46,016 bases of DNA from CAYPZL01 sp964415045 (GCA_964415045.1 CAYPZL010000016.1:1-46016); one strand, 5' to 3'. Counted from the stretch's first letter, positions 11,947 through 20,397 are shown. Made by a program: numbers and translations. The notes: generated by a model not told the origin, from the letters alone.

Positions 11947-12888
11947 TTACTTGTTGATCAGATCGAGGAGCTGGCCGGCCAGATTGGAATCCAGCGTCTC
12001 GAGAATACGCTGCTGCTCGAGCGCCAAATCCCGGTCGCCAACGACGAGATAGGCCTTGCCTAAATTGTAGTACGCGCGAGCGTGGGTTTGGTCTGTGAAG
12101 ACGGCGCCCTTGAAGCACTCGATGGCTTGATCGTACAACCCGGCCTCCATATAGGCCCTGCCGGAGAGCACCTGGACCTCGTTGATCTCCGGATCGAGGT
12201 CTTTGGCATGCTTGAATGCCTGCATCGCTTCTTCGTAGCGCCCGGAGTTGGAGAAGGCCAGTCCCAGAGAAACATGCACGGCGGCAGAATCCGGCTTGAT
12301 TTTCGCCGCCCCCTCGTATGACTCAATCGCCTTGTCATGGCGTCCCAGATCCGAATACGCCTTGCCGAGCCCGTAGTGGGCCTCGAAGCTGTTCGGGTCC
12401 AGCTTCAGCGCTGCCTGGTAACAGGCAATCGCCTCTTCGGGACGGCCTTCGTCGGTGTAGGCATCGCCCAGCAGAACGTGCCCGTCCGGGTCGTCGGGAC
12501 GGACCTTGACGAGTCGCTCGCAGGCGTCAACGGCCTTCTTGCTGTGGCCGGACGCGTTGTAATGCTTGCCCAGGAACGTGTAGGCGTCGGCGCGGTTCGG
12601 ACAGACCCCGGCAACGCGACTGAGCACCGCCACCCGAACGCCGTCCAGGCTGATTACTCCCGCTTTGACGGACCCGTAAAACGCCGCAAGCACCAGCGCA
12701 ATGAAAAGAAGGGTCCAGCGAACGGTGTGTCGCCGTGAGGTCCTCGTCGGTCGCGAGGCATTTGCCGGACGCCGGGGCAGCGCGGCCGACGGAGCGGAGC
12801 CCTCGTGCCGTCTGGCGAAAGCGCCGGCGAAATGATCGTCGTCGGTAGATTGTAAGGGGCTGCGTCTGCCCGATGTTCTTTGTGCCAT
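11947..12888 (-). CDS. Membrane-anchored TPR repeat protein
   Basis: The 313-residue product has a basic, proline-rich cytoplasmic N-terminus of about 55 residues. One transmembrane segment follows (W-T-L-L-F-I-A-L-V-L-A-A-F-Y-G), then about six tetratricopeptide repeats from residue 96 to 300. Typical units are A-Y-T-F-L-G-K-H-Y, G-H-V-L-L-G-D-A-Y, A-H-Y-G-L-G-K-A-Y, V-H-V-S-L-G-L-A-F and A-Y-Y-N-L-G-K-A-Y. TPR arrays act as protein-binding scaffolds; here the array would face the periplasm. The ATG at 12888 has GAGGTGG seven bases upstream. No partner can be named from the neighbours. Confidence 0.88.
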   Translation of the reverse strand: MAQRTSGRRSPLQSTDDDHFAGAFARRHEGSAPSAALPRRPANASRPTRTSRRHTVRWTLLFIALVLAAFYGSVKAGVISLDGVRVAVLSRVAGVCPNRADAYTFLGKHYNASGHSKKAVDACERLVKVRPDDPDGHVLLGDAYTDEGRPEEAIACYQAALKLDPNSFEAHYGLGKAYSDLGRHDKAIESYEGAAKIKPDSAAVHVSLGLAFSNSGRYEEAMQAFKHAKDLDPEINEVQVLSGRAYMEAGLYDQAIECFKGAVFTDQTHARAYYNLGKAYLVVGDRDLALEQQRILETLDSNLAGQLLDLINK

Positions 12889-13219
12889 GCCGCGTCCACC
12901 TCAATGCAAAAACGATCCCCTGTAGATAGACCCGTACCGTGTCCTCCGGTCGTGTACCCGCAAGACGAATACACAACCCTCTCTATGAAAAGCATACAGA
13001 ACGCAAGAAGAACATCAAAACCCCGCGGAATGTCTCAGCGGTGGGCAGGAACGGCAGAGGTGTCCGGGAAAAGCGCGGCCGGAAATGATATTCCCGGGCA
13101 ATTCCTCCGGGCAACCCCAACGGTCGAGCAGGTTTGCGATTGGGAATTTCGGCTTGGAGATTGGGGATTGGCTTGCTCTTGTGGCGCAAATCTCCAATCG
13201 GCAATCGGCAATGGTCCAC
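12889..13219. other. 331-base spacer holding an ATTGG-type repeat element
   Basis: The gap between the lipoprotein gene and the TPR gene has no supported coding sequence. Its left part is ordinary; its right part holds the GATTGG-rich element listed at 13134-13216. Confidence 0.45.
13134..13216. repeat. Degenerate GATTGG / CCAATC repeat element
   Basis: One half carries GATTGGGAAT, TTGGAGATTGG and GGATTGG. The other half carries the complementary phrase TCTCCAATCGGCAATCGGC and CAATGG. The two halves therefore form an imperfect inverted repeat made of short ATTGG-like units. This looks like a low-complexity intergenic repeat, not a gene. Confidence 0.5.
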
Positions 13220-13981
13220 TCACCAGGCGCCGAGTCGTGCCGGCCCCATGTCGGGACTTTCGGTTGCTCTCCGGCCGGGGCGGCTCGCGCGCTGGGACGG
13301 CTCCTGGACGACCGGAGTCGTGTCCAGCACGGCCGCGCCGGAAACCGGCTCCACGCGCAACGTCAGCATCGTCCTGTGAGGACTCCAGACGTCGGGATTT
13401 GCCATGTGGACGTGGACTCCGATCTGGTGAATTCTGTCGGACGCCAGCGGTGTCTGCGCGATCCCGGTCCTGGCCTTCGAGCCGAAGGACAGCGTCAGCG
13501 GCTCATATCCAAAGATCCGTCCGTCTCCGGTCGGTCCGAAAAGAGCCCCCACGACCACTTCATGCGGCATCGCCGATCCCGCCGCGCCGTCGACCGACAA
13601 CAGGGTGAACTTCAGCGCAAATTTCTCATATCCGGCGACGTCAAGTCCGACCATGGCGCCGCGGCCGCCGGAACCGGAAGACATGTAGTCTATCGCACGA
13701 GACCCCGGGCGATTGCCCGGAAACTGGATGTCCAAGTCAACGCCCACACCCTCGACAACGCGCCGGGCCACCACTTTCGGACGGGATGCCGCCGGCCGGC
13801 TCCAGTCGAGCAACGCTAACTGCTCCACCGACAGTGTCAGTGTGCCGGAGGCCGACGGATTCGACGCCGCAGCGACGGGGACATCGGCAGCAACCGTACT
13901 CGCCTGACGCGACGGTTCCTCGCACCCCCCTGCCAGAAGAATCACAACCGATAAAACAGCGACTGTTACACTTGTTCTCAT
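13220..13981 (-). CDS. Lipoprotein of unknown function
   Basis: The N-terminus has a lipoprotein signal: hydrophobic V-A-V-L-S-V-V-I-L-L then L-A-G-G-C, so Cys20 would be lipidated. The mature part begins with an Ala/Ser-rich linker and then a probable beta-rich domain (about residues 45-215) with repeated short strands such as V-G-V-D-L-D-I-Q-F and K-F-A-L-K-F-T-L-L. No catalytic motif is visible and I do not recognise the family. The C-terminal ~30 residues are Arg/Pro/Ser-rich and look disordered. AGGGAG precedes the ATG at 13981. A good promoter lies at 14122-14149, divergent from the ECF sigma gene. Confidence 0.7.
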   Translation of the reverse strand: MRTSVTVAVLSVVILLAGGCEEPSRQASTVAADVPVAAASNPSASGTLTLSVEQLALLDWSRPAASRPKVVARRVVEGVGVDLDIQFPGNRPGSRAIDYMSSGSGGRGAMVGLDVAGYEKFALKFTLLSVDGAAGSAMPHEVVVGALFGPTGDGRIFGYEPLTLSFGSKARTGIAQTPLASDRIHQIGVHVHMANPDVWSPHRTMLTLRVEPVSGAAVLDTTPVVQEPSQRASRPGRRATESPDMGPARLGAW

Positions 13982-14121
13982 GACGATTCTCCCTGACTTC
14001 GGTTCACACTCACACCCCCAACCGCCCTGCCTCCTCCCGATTGCCTACCCGTATGCCACTCATGGCGAGAGGCCGACACCGCGCTGAATCGACGCTTTGC
14101 TCGCCCGTCCATGGCCTCCAT

Positions 14122-14149
14122 ATGATACAACTTTTTGCCGATTTGTCAA
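14122..14149 (-). promoter_or_regulatory. Candidate sigma70 promoter for the lipoprotein gene
   Basis: Minus strand: TTGACA, 16-base spacer, TATCAT. The -35 is perfect and the -10 matches 5 of 6. The leader to the start at 13981 would be about 135 bases. Confidence 0.55.
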
Positions 14150-14212
14150 CGGATATTGTGCGAACAACATCTCCAGGTTTCGTCTCCATATTACCGGACG
14201 TTTGTGCCGAGC

Positions 14213-14230
14213 CGCGGAACACACTCCGCG
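14213..14230. promoter_or_regulatory. Inverted repeat upstream of ECF sigma gene
   Basis: CGCGGA-N6-TCCGCG, a perfect 6-base inverted repeat. The left arm overlaps GGAAC (14216-14220), the kind of -35 sequence ECF sigma factors use, and a TAGAAT lies further on at 14263-14268. It may be an operator or part of an autoregulated promoter. Confidence 0.3.
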
Positions 14231-14300
14231 AAAACACGCGTGCACTGGCCTTGCCCTCGCGGTAGAATTAGGCGCGGGCCGGAAGTCCCATGGGACCGGC

Positions 14301-14867
14301 ATGAAGCGAGTTCTGGTTTGGTGTGTGCGGAGCGCGAAGGTGGAAAGAGACGAGGACTTGATCGAGCGGATCAATCGGGGGCAGGCCGAGGCCTTCGAGC
14401 GCCTCTACCACCGCCACCGCGACTGGGTCTACCGTCTCGCCTGGCGCTTCACCGGCAATCAGCAGGATGCTCTGGACGTGGCGCAGGAGACCTTCGTCTA
14501 CCTTCTCAAAAAGTTCCCCGGCTTTCGGCTCACGGCGTCCATAACGACGTTTCTGTACCCGGTAGTCAAGCATCTGTCGCTGAACATGCGCCGCAAGCGC
14601 CCGGCCGGGTCGCTGGACGAGGCGGCTCTCGCCGAAATTCCGGCCCCCGATCCGTCCGAATCATCGCGGGCGGAGCTGGCCGCGGCCATGGCGTCGCTGT
14701 CGAGCGAGCAGCGTGAGGTCGTGCTCATGCGATTCCTGGACGGCATGAGCCTGGACGAGATCGCCGCGAGCCTGGACATTCCCCTCGGCACGGCCAAATC
14801 CCGCCTGCACAACGCCTTGCGTAAACTGCGAGGCGATGTCCGGACACGCGCGTATTTCCTTGAATGA
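14301..14867 (+). CDS. ECF-type RNA polymerase sigma factor
   Basis: The protein has only the two regions typical of ECF sigma factors. Region 2 includes F-E-R-L-Y-H-R-H-R-D-W-V-Y-R-L-A-W-R-F and D-V-A-Q-E-T-F. Region 4 includes L-S-S-E-Q-R-E-V-V-L-M-R-F and the helix-turn-helix M-S-L-D-E-I-A-A-S-L-D-I-P-L-G-T-A-K-S-R. ECF factors redirect RNA polymerase to a small regulon, usually controlled by a membrane anti-sigma factor. The ATG at 14301 lacks a good ribosome binding site; GTG 14340, with GGAG eight bases before it, gives V-E-R-D-E-D-L-I and may be the real start. The next gene encodes a small single-pass membrane protein, placed where an anti-sigma gene would be. Confidence 0.9.
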   Translation: MKRVLVWCVRSAKVERDEDLIERINRGQAEAFERLYHRHRDWVYRLAWRFTGNQQDALDVAQETFVYLLKKFPGFRLTASITTFLYPVVKHLSLNMRRKRPAGSLDEAALAEIPAPDPSESSRAELAAAMASLSSEQREVVLMRFLDGMSLDEIAASLDIPLGTAKSRLHNALRKLRGDVRTRAYFLE

Positions 14868-14872
14868 GACAA

Positions 14873-14893
14873 ATTTTTGTCCGGAACAAAAAT
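14873..14893. promoter_or_regulatory. AT-rich hairpin between sigma and dockerin genes
   Basis: ATTTTTGT (14873-14880) and ACAAAAAT (14886-14893) flank a CCGGA loop right after the sigma stop codon. Such a run of T and A is unusual in this GC-rich region. It could attenuate or terminate transcription, or bind a regulator. Confidence 0.4.
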
Positions 14894-14951
14894 CTCAGAT
14901 GCGATGAACTTTTTGCCCCGCCCGTGTGCTTAACGAGATGGAGATGCCAAT

Positions 14952-15425
14952 ATGACCGAACGCAGAGAACATCCTGATGACGAAATGGGCTTGAGCGTGT
15001 CGCCGAGCTTCGCTGAAGACCTCGGAGCGATCTTCGGCCCGCAGGGGCAGGTGCCGGAAGGTATCGATCGGGCCGTCGCGGAGGCGGCCCGCAGGCACTT
15101 GTGCCGACAGCCGCGCAGGCTCTGGTGGGTTCGCTGGGCGGTCGCCGCTGCCACGACCGCCGCGGCGGTCATCGTCTGGACCGTGTATGTACCGGCGTTT
15201 CGGGGACCCTTGCCTCGCGCCGCCCGCATTGCGGCCGAGATGAAGCGGGCCGACATCGACCGCAACGGCCGCGTGGACATCATCGACGCCTTCCAGTTGG
15301 CCCGGCACATCGAATCGGCAAGCCCGACGAAACGAAAGTGGGACATCAACGGCGACGGCCTCGTCAATCGCGACGACGTAGACAAGGTGGCATTGGCCGC
15401 CGTTCGTCTGAACAAAGGGGTCTAA
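14952..15425 (+). CDS. Single-pass membrane protein with dockerin repeats
   Basis: The first ~60 residues are acidic then basic and probably cytoplasmic. One transmembrane segment follows (W-A-V-A-A-A-T-T-A-A-A-V-I-V-W-T-V-Y). The outer part holds two EF-hand-like dockerin repeats, D-I-D-R-N-G-R-V-D-I-I-D-A and D-I-N-G-D-G-L-V-N-R-D-D-V. Position after an ECF sigma gene and topology suit an anti-sigma-like sensor, but no known anti-sigma domain is visible in the short N-terminus. The dockerin could instead dock the protein encoded next, which looks cohesin-like. GGAG lies eight bases before the ATG. Its stop overlaps the next start as TAATG. Confidence 0.75.
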   Translation: MTERREHPDDEMGLSVSPSFAEDLGAIFGPQGQVPEGIDRAVAEAARRHLCRQPRRLWWVRWAVAAATTAAAVIVWTVYVPAFRGPLPRAARIAAEMKRADIDRNGRVDIIDAFQLARHIESASPTKRKWDINGDGLVNRDDVDKVALAAVRLNKGV

Positions 15426-15889
15426 TGATGAAACGATGGATGATAGTCAGCCTGACAGGCGTGTGCATGGCGACATTGCTTACCGCCACACAGGTTGCCC
15501 GTGCGGTTCGACCGACAGAGCCAAGAGTGCGGTTTGCCCCCGTGCACATCTACCTCGATTCGGGCGACAAGCCGCTGGCGGCCTATCAGTTCGAGCTGAA
15601 GGCCACGACCGGCAGGATCAAGATCGTGGGCGTCGAAGGCGGAGAGCACGCCGCATTTAAAGAGGCCCCCTACTACGACCCGGCGGCACTGGCGAAGGAT
15701 CGCATCATCATCGCCGCCTTCAACACGGGTCGCGACCTGCCCCAGGGCCGCACGCGCATCGCCACTGTCCATCTGCAGATCCTCGGCGCCGACGAGCCCG
15801 AGTACGAGCTCGACCTCACCGTCGCCGCCGACGCCGACGGCCGCAAACTCCCTGCCAAACTCACCCTGGAAAGAGGAGAAGTAAAATGA
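15425..15889 (+). CDS. Secreted cohesin-like domain protein
   Basis: A signal peptide (M-M-K-R-W-M-I-V-S-L-T-G-V, cleavage near A-R-A) precedes one beta-rich domain of about 120 residues. Its order of strands fits cohesin-type domains: an opening V-H-I-Y-L-D-S-G-D, then L-A-A-Y-Q-F-E-L-K-A, then I-K-I-V-G-V-E-G-G, a helix-like Y-Y-D-P-A-A-L, I-I-I-A-A-F-N-T-G and finally I-A-T-V-H-L-Q-I-L-G. Cohesins bind dockerins, and the gene directly upstream encodes a membrane dockerin protein. The frame starts inside the upstream stop (TAATG) and ends four bases into the next gene (ATGA), so the three genes are probably coupled. The cohesin call is by pattern, not by alignment. Confidence 0.6.
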   Translation: MMKRWMIVSLTGVCMATLLTATQVARAVRPTEPRVRFAPVHIYLDSGDKPLAAYQFELKATTGRIKIVGVEGGEHAAFKEAPYYDPAALAKDRIIIAAFNTGRDLPQGRTRIATVHLQILGADEPEYELDLTVAADADGRKLPAKLTLERGEVK

Positions 15890-18228
15890 AGCGGGCCATC
15901 CTTCTCGCGTCCATTGCAGTCACGCTGGCGTTCCTGCTGACGGCGCTGTTCCTTCCGTCACTGAGTTGTAGCTCCCGCCCCCCTTCGTCCGCAAAGCCAG
16001 CGCAGCCACAAACGGCTCCCGAAGTCATGGCTGGGCCACCTGCGCGGGCGGAAACGAGATACCCGAAAGAATGGAAAGATGTCCGGGATCACGATTCTCC
16101 GGGCGTGCCGGCCCTGGGCGACAAGCCCACCACCGATGCCCTCTTCCGGTATCGCGAGGCCAAGCCCGACGGCTACGGCACGATGGGAGGGATGGGCATG
16201 GGAAGCTACGGGGGCAGAATGAGGGGATTGACTGCCCGACCCTCGGCGCGCGGGCGGAGGCCGGCGGAGCCGTGGTTCATGCTGGGACCCCGTACGCCGT
16301 CAGGGCGCGTCCCTGTCGATCTGGCTTATGTCACGGCCGATGAGATCTGGGTAATCGCCAGAGCCAAGACGCAGGCGGTGGGCGCCGAGTACGACACGCC
16401 CGGCTGCGGGGCGATGCTGGCGAAGATTGAGGAAGAGGAGATTCCCCTACCGCTCAAGCACACGGACGTCAAGGGACAAATCAGCGGCTACATCGCCACC
16501 GTTCACGTCGTCCAGCAGTTCCACAATCCCTACGACGAGAAGATCGAGGCGGTGTACGTCTTCCCGCTGCCCCAGAACGCCGCGGTCAACGAGTTCGTCA
16601 TGGTCATCGGCGAGCGGCGGATTCGCGGCATCATCCGCGAGCGAAAGGAGGCCGAGCAGATCTACCGCGAGGCCCGCCGGCAAGGCCACGTCGCCTCGCT
16701 GCTGACCCAGGAGCGGCCCAACATCTTCACGCAGAAGGTCGCGAACATCGAGCCGGGCAAAGAGATCAACGTCGACATCAAGTACTTCAACACGCTGGCC
16801 TACGTGGACGGCTGGTACGAATTCGTCTTTCCGATGGTGGTCGGGCCGCGATTCAACCCTCCCGGCACCACCGACGGCGTAGGCGCCGTGGGACGAGGCA
16901 AAACCGGTCTCTCCGGCCAGCAGACCGAGGTCCAGTACCTCAAGCCCAACGAGCGCAGCGGACACGACATCGCCGTAGCGGTGGACATCGACGCCGGTGT
17001 CAGGATCGAGGAGATCGCCTGTCCCAGCCACGCGATCAGGAACAGCAAATCGACGCCCGAGAAGGCGCACATCCGCCTCAGCGAGCTGGACACCATCCCC
17101 AACAAGGACTTCGTCCTGCGCTACAAGGTGGCGGGCAAGCGAATCAAGTCGGCACTGGTCACCCACACCGACGAGCGCGGCGGCTTCTTCACGCTCATGC
17201 TCTATCCGCCCGACGACCTGCGGCACCTCAAGCGCGCCCCCATGGAGATGGTCTTCGTGCTCGACTGCTCGGGCAGCATGAGCGGCGAGCCCATCGCCAA
17301 GGCCAAGGACGCCGTCAAGCGGGCCCTCCGCAAGCTCGAACCCGACGACACCTTCCAGGTCATTCGCTTTTCCCAGAGCGCCTCGCAGTTCGGCCCGGAC
17401 CCGGTACCCGCCACACCCGAGAACGTGCGAAAGGCGATCGCGTACGTCGATGCCCTGCACGGCGGCGGCGGGACCATGATGATCGAGGGCGTCAAGGCGG
17501 CGCTCGATTTCCCGCACGACCCGCGACGCTTCCGCCTGGTCTCCTTTCTGACCGACGGGTACATCGGCAATGAGGCCCAGATCCTCGGCGCCGTCCACGA
17601 CAAGCTCGGCGACAGCCGGATCTTCAGCTTCGGCGTCGGCTCGTCGGTCAACCGCTACCTGCTCGACCGCATGGCCAAGCTGGGCAAAGGCGCCGTCGCC
17701 TACGTCGGACTCAACGACAGCTCTAATGACATCGTGGACCGGTTCTACGACTGCATCAGCCACCCCGCCCTGACGGACGTCGAGATCGACTGGGGCTCTC
17801 TCGAAGTGACCGGCGTCTACCCGGCCCGCACGCCCGACCTGTTCGTCGGCCGGCCCCTGATCGTCACGGGCCGGTTCAAGGGACACGAGGACACCACCAT
17901 CCGCGTCACCGGCAGTCTGGGCGATCTGACGAAGGAAATCACTATCCCCGTGACCTTCGACGATGGGACCGCCACCCACGCCGGCGTCGCCTGCGTCTGG
18001 GCCCGCAAGCGCATCGAGGACCTGGCCGGAAGGGCCACCTACGACAACGACCCCGACCTGCCCGGCGAGATCCGCCAGGTCGCACTCGAATACGGCCTCA
18101 TGAGCGCCTACACCGCCTTCGTCGCCGTCGATTCCGCCCACCGAACCCAGGGCGACCACGGCGTCTCCGTCGCCGTACCCGTACCCGTACCCGAAGGAGT
18201 CCGATACGAAACCACCGTACAGGACTGA
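15886..18228 (+). CDS. VIT and von Willebrand factor A domain protein
   Basis: The 780-residue product starts with a hydrophobic signal or anchor ending in L-S-C at residue 28 (not a canonical lipobox). A long linker with a Gly/Met-rich patch (T-M-G-G-M-G-M-G-S-Y-G-G) follows. A VIT domain covers about 185-305 (V-K-G-Q-I-S-G-Y-I-A, then Y-V-F-P-L-P-Q-N-A-A-V-N-E-F). A VWA domain starts near 453; its metal-binding MIDAS is D-C-S-G-S-M from residue 460, with G-G-G-G-T-M-M later and L-T-D-G-Y-I-G near 555. VIT-VWA proteins resemble inter-alpha-trypsin inhibitor heavy chains and mediate metal-dependent adhesion. Its operon partner downstream has a serpin-like half, which may be more than coincidence. 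ATGA overlap couples it to the upstream gene. Confidence 0.93.
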   Translation: MKRAILLASIAVTLAFLLTALFLPSLSCSSRPPSSAKPAQPQTAPEVMAGPPARAETRYPKEWKDVRDHDSPGVPALGDKPTTDALFRYREAKPDGYGTMGGMGMGSYGGRMRGLTARPSARGRRPAEPWFMLGPRTPSGRVPVDLAYVTADEIWVIARAKTQAVGAEYDTPGCGAMLAKIEEEEIPLPLKHTDVKGQISGYIATVHVVQQFHNPYDEKIEAVYVFPLPQNAAVNEFVMVIGERRIRGIIRERKEAEQIYREARRQGHVASLLTQERPNIFTQKVANIEPGKEINVDIKYFNTLAYVDGWYEFVFPMVVGPRFNPPGTTDGVGAVGRGKTGLSGQQTEVQYLKPNERSGHDIAVAVDIDAGVRIEEIACPSHAIRNSKSTPEKAHIRLSELDTIPNKDFVLRYKVAGKRIKSALVTHTDERGGFFTLMLYPPDDLRHLKRAPMEMVFVLDCSGSMSGEPIAKAKDAVKRALRKLEPDDTFQVIRFSQSASQFGPDPVPATPENVRKAIAYVDALHGGGGTMMIEGVKAALDFPHDPRRFRLVSFLTDGYIGNEAQILGAVHDKLGDSRIFSFGVGSSVNRYLLDRMAKLGKGAVAYVGLNDSSNDIVDRFYDCISHPALTDVEIDWGSLEVTGVYPARTPDLFVGRPLIVTGRFKGHEDTTIRVTGSLGDLTKEITIPVTFDDGTATHAGVACVWARKRIEDLAGRATYDNDPDLPGEIRQVALEYGLMSAYTAFVAVDSAHRTQGDHGVSVAVPVPVPEGVRYETTVQD

Positions 18229-18265
18229 CCCGCCGCCGGCCGAGAGATCAGTGGAGGAAAGAAGC

Positions 18266-20257
18266 ATGGTCGCGAACCGAAGCAATTCGCGCGGTCTTAC
18301 ACACATCGAAATCGTCTTTCTTGCGTTGGTGAGTCTGTTCCTTCTGGCGGTCGCGCCGGTGGCTTGTCGGAAGGCGCGGCATGACGGTGGGCGTGTGCGC
18401 TGTGCGGCGAACTTGATGCAGATCGGCAAAGCGATGCTCGTCTACGCCAACGATTACGAGGGCGTGCTGCCTCACGCGGGAAGTCGCAGCACGTGCTGGG
18501 GGCAGGTCCGTAACTGGCGGGCGGCGGATCGCTACGACGCCTTCGGGATCGCTCGCGCCTACAACACGGGCGGTGACGCCACGATCAGCTCGTGTTTCTA
18601 CCTGCTGGTCAAGTACGCGGGCATGGCCCCGGGAGAGTTTGTGTGCCCGGGGGATGCGGGGACGACGACCTTCAAGCTCTCGGAAGTCCCCGACCTGCCC
18701 CCGGATTTCGAGCTGACCGACGCGTGGGATTTCGGGCCGGAGGCGTACCGCCATTGCAGCTACGCCTACCACATGCCGTTCGGCCTGTACGCCCTGACGA
18801 CCGCGTATCACGATCCGGGCATGGCGGTAGCCGCGGACCGAAACCCGTGGTTGCGCAGCGCCGCCGCCGAAGGCACCCCCTTCGACCGATTCAAGCCCGA
18901 CATCGCACCCTGGAACGCCACGACGGAACAGGCTCGCCAGGGCAATTCCATCAGCCACAACCAGGACGGCCAGAATGTTCTGTTCCTGGACGGTCACGTC
19001 ACGTTTGAAGAACGCGCGTACTGCAGCCTCGATGACGACAACATCTACACGATCAGTACCTTCCCGGATACGGGCGATTCATTCGGCACGGCTCCCCCGC
19101 CCTGCCATTTCGATCCGAGTAATCGCTCCGATTCCGTCCTCGTCCACGATCCGGCCCCGGAGAAGCCCACGGTAAAGACGGCCGAACCCAAGCGCGTTGA
19201 CACCCGCGACCTCGCGCAGACCGCCGTGGTCGCAACGCTCGATTGCCCCCTGCCGCCGCACAAGAACGTCATCTGGTGCGCGACGTTCCAGATGGCCTGG
19301 GACAAGCTCAAAGACGACATCATCGGCGAACCCATCCTGCTTCGGGACGAGCCCGAAATGGCCGCGCGTCTGAACGCCGCTCCGTTTCCGCCCGACGCCC
19401 TCGAAGCGGAATCCTTCTACGCGGCCGCCGGCCTCTTCAAAAACGGCATCATCGAGAAAATCCAGAGCGAAATGGCCAGGCGGTTTCCGAACGAGCCCGT
19501 TCCCACGTTTGACGCGCGGTACGAGGAGCTTCCCGAAGTGGTCCTGGCATACACCTACCTGAACGTCAACGTAGCATTTGAGCACCCTTTCTACGTCAAC
19601 AAGAAAGCCTTCTCATTCCGCGATTCGAACGGCTGTAGTACGAAGGTTACCTCCTTCCAGACGCGCGATCCTTCCCCCTTTGTCGACACGGCCCCGGTCC
19701 GCCGGCAGGTGGACGTCCTCTGTTATCGACGCGGTAGCGCCAGAGATACGGCGGAATTCGCAGTGGATTTGTGCAAACATACGCAGCCGTATCAAATCGT
19801 GCTGGCTCGCGTTCCACGGGGCAAAACCCTCGGCGAGACCGTCGCTCTGACCGAGCAACGAATAGCCGGGTTCAGGAATGATCCGAACTACGGGTACCTG
19901 CACACGATGTCAAATCGAGACAAGCTCATCGTTCCCGATATCGCCTACGCCCTGACGCATCACTTCGAGGAACTCCTGGGCAAGTTCTTGCGGAATCAGA
20001 ACTGGCAACGGCACTTCATCTTCGAGGCCAGAGAGGTTGTCGACTTCGCCCTGACCCGCACGGGTCTGATTCTGAAATCGGAGGCCCGCCTCGCGATGGC
20101 GTCGGGTATTCGAGGTCCTCGCGATCTACCGCGGCACCTCTACTTCGACAGGCCGTTCTTGATCTACGTCAGGAAGCGCGAATCGAACGCCAAACCCTTC
20201 TTCGTGATGTGGGTGGACAACGCCGAGTTGATGCAACCCTACGAGACGGCGCCGTAG
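18266..20257 (+). CDS. Pseudopilin-like protein with serpin-like C-terminal half
   Basis: GGAGG lies eight bases before the ATG at 18266, which is preferred to GTG 18251. The N-terminus has a prepilin-type layout: G-L-T-H-I-E-I-V (Glu at +5 after the Gly), then a hydrophobic helix. A histidine (231) and D-G pair (242-243) in Q-N-V-L-F-L-D-G-H-V match the planctomycete H-x9-DG signature with one extra residue. From about 321 the protein changes character: Y-L-N-V-N-V-A-F-E-H-P-F, V-T-S-F-Q-T-R-D, Y-Q-I-V-L-A-R-V-P-R-G and finally D-R-P-F-L-I-Y-V (628-635) resemble serpin strands in the right order. The hinge-like segment R-T-G-L-I-L-K-S-E-A lacks the small residues of inhibitory serpins. The gap to the VIT-VWA gene is 37 bases. 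The pilin part is fairly sure; the serpin part is an inference. Confidence 0.6.
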   Translation: MVANRSNSRGLTHIEIVFLALVSLFLLAVAPVACRKARHDGGRVRCAANLMQIGKAMLVYANDYEGVLPHAGSRSTCWGQVRNWRAADRYDAFGIARAYNTGGDATISSCFYLLVKYAGMAPGEFVCPGDAGTTTFKLSEVPDLPPDFELTDAWDFGPEAYRHCSYAYHMPFGLYALTTAYHDPGMAVAADRNPWLRSAAAEGTPFDRFKPDIAPWNATTEQARQGNSISHNQDGQNVLFLDGHVTFEERAYCSLDDDNIYTISTFPDTGDSFGTAPPPCHFDPSNRSDSVLVHDPAPEKPTVKTAEPKRVDTRDLAQTAVVATLDCPLPPHKNVIWCATFQMAWDKLKDDIIGEPILLRDEPEMAARLNAAPFPPDALEAESFYAAAGLFKNGIIEKIQSEMARRFPNEPVPTFDARYEELPEVVLAYTYLNVNVAFEHPFYVNKKAFSFRDSNGCSTKVTSFQTRDPSPFVDTAPVRRQVDVLCYRRGSARDTAEFAVDLCKHTQPYQIVLARVPRGKTLGETVALTEQRIAGFRNDPNYGYLHTMSNRDKLIVPDIAYALTHHFEELLGKFLRNQNWQRHFIFEAREVVDFALTRTGLILKSEARLAMASGIRGPRDLPRHLYFDRPFLIYVRKRESNAKPFFVMWVDNAELMQPYETAP

Positions 20258-20304
20258 TGGTAGTGCATCATTACTCGTCAAATGATGAGTATCGTCCAGA
20301 CGTT

Positions 20305-20397
20305 CGGTGTGGCAGCGTCAAGCGCAGCTTGGCGATGGCGCCTCTCGAATCCGAACGAACCATCGCCAAGGCCTGCGGCCTTGACGCTGCCACACCG
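20305..20397. repeat. Long imperfect inverted repeat (REP/MITE-like)
   Basis: The left arm (20305-20338) begins CGGTGTGGCAGCGTCAAG and ends CTTGGCGATGG. The right arm (20360-20397) is its complement apart from a central bulge (CGCAG against a 9-base GC-rich segment). A 21-base loop separates them. At least 29 base pairs can form. There is no T-run, so it is more like a palindromic mobile repeat than a simple terminator. Confidence 0.75.

Noticed and set aside
16447..18429. Minus-strand open frame of 660 codons
   Set aside because: Antisense shadow of the VIT-VWA gene, rich in Asp/Val/Gly as expected for such shadows.
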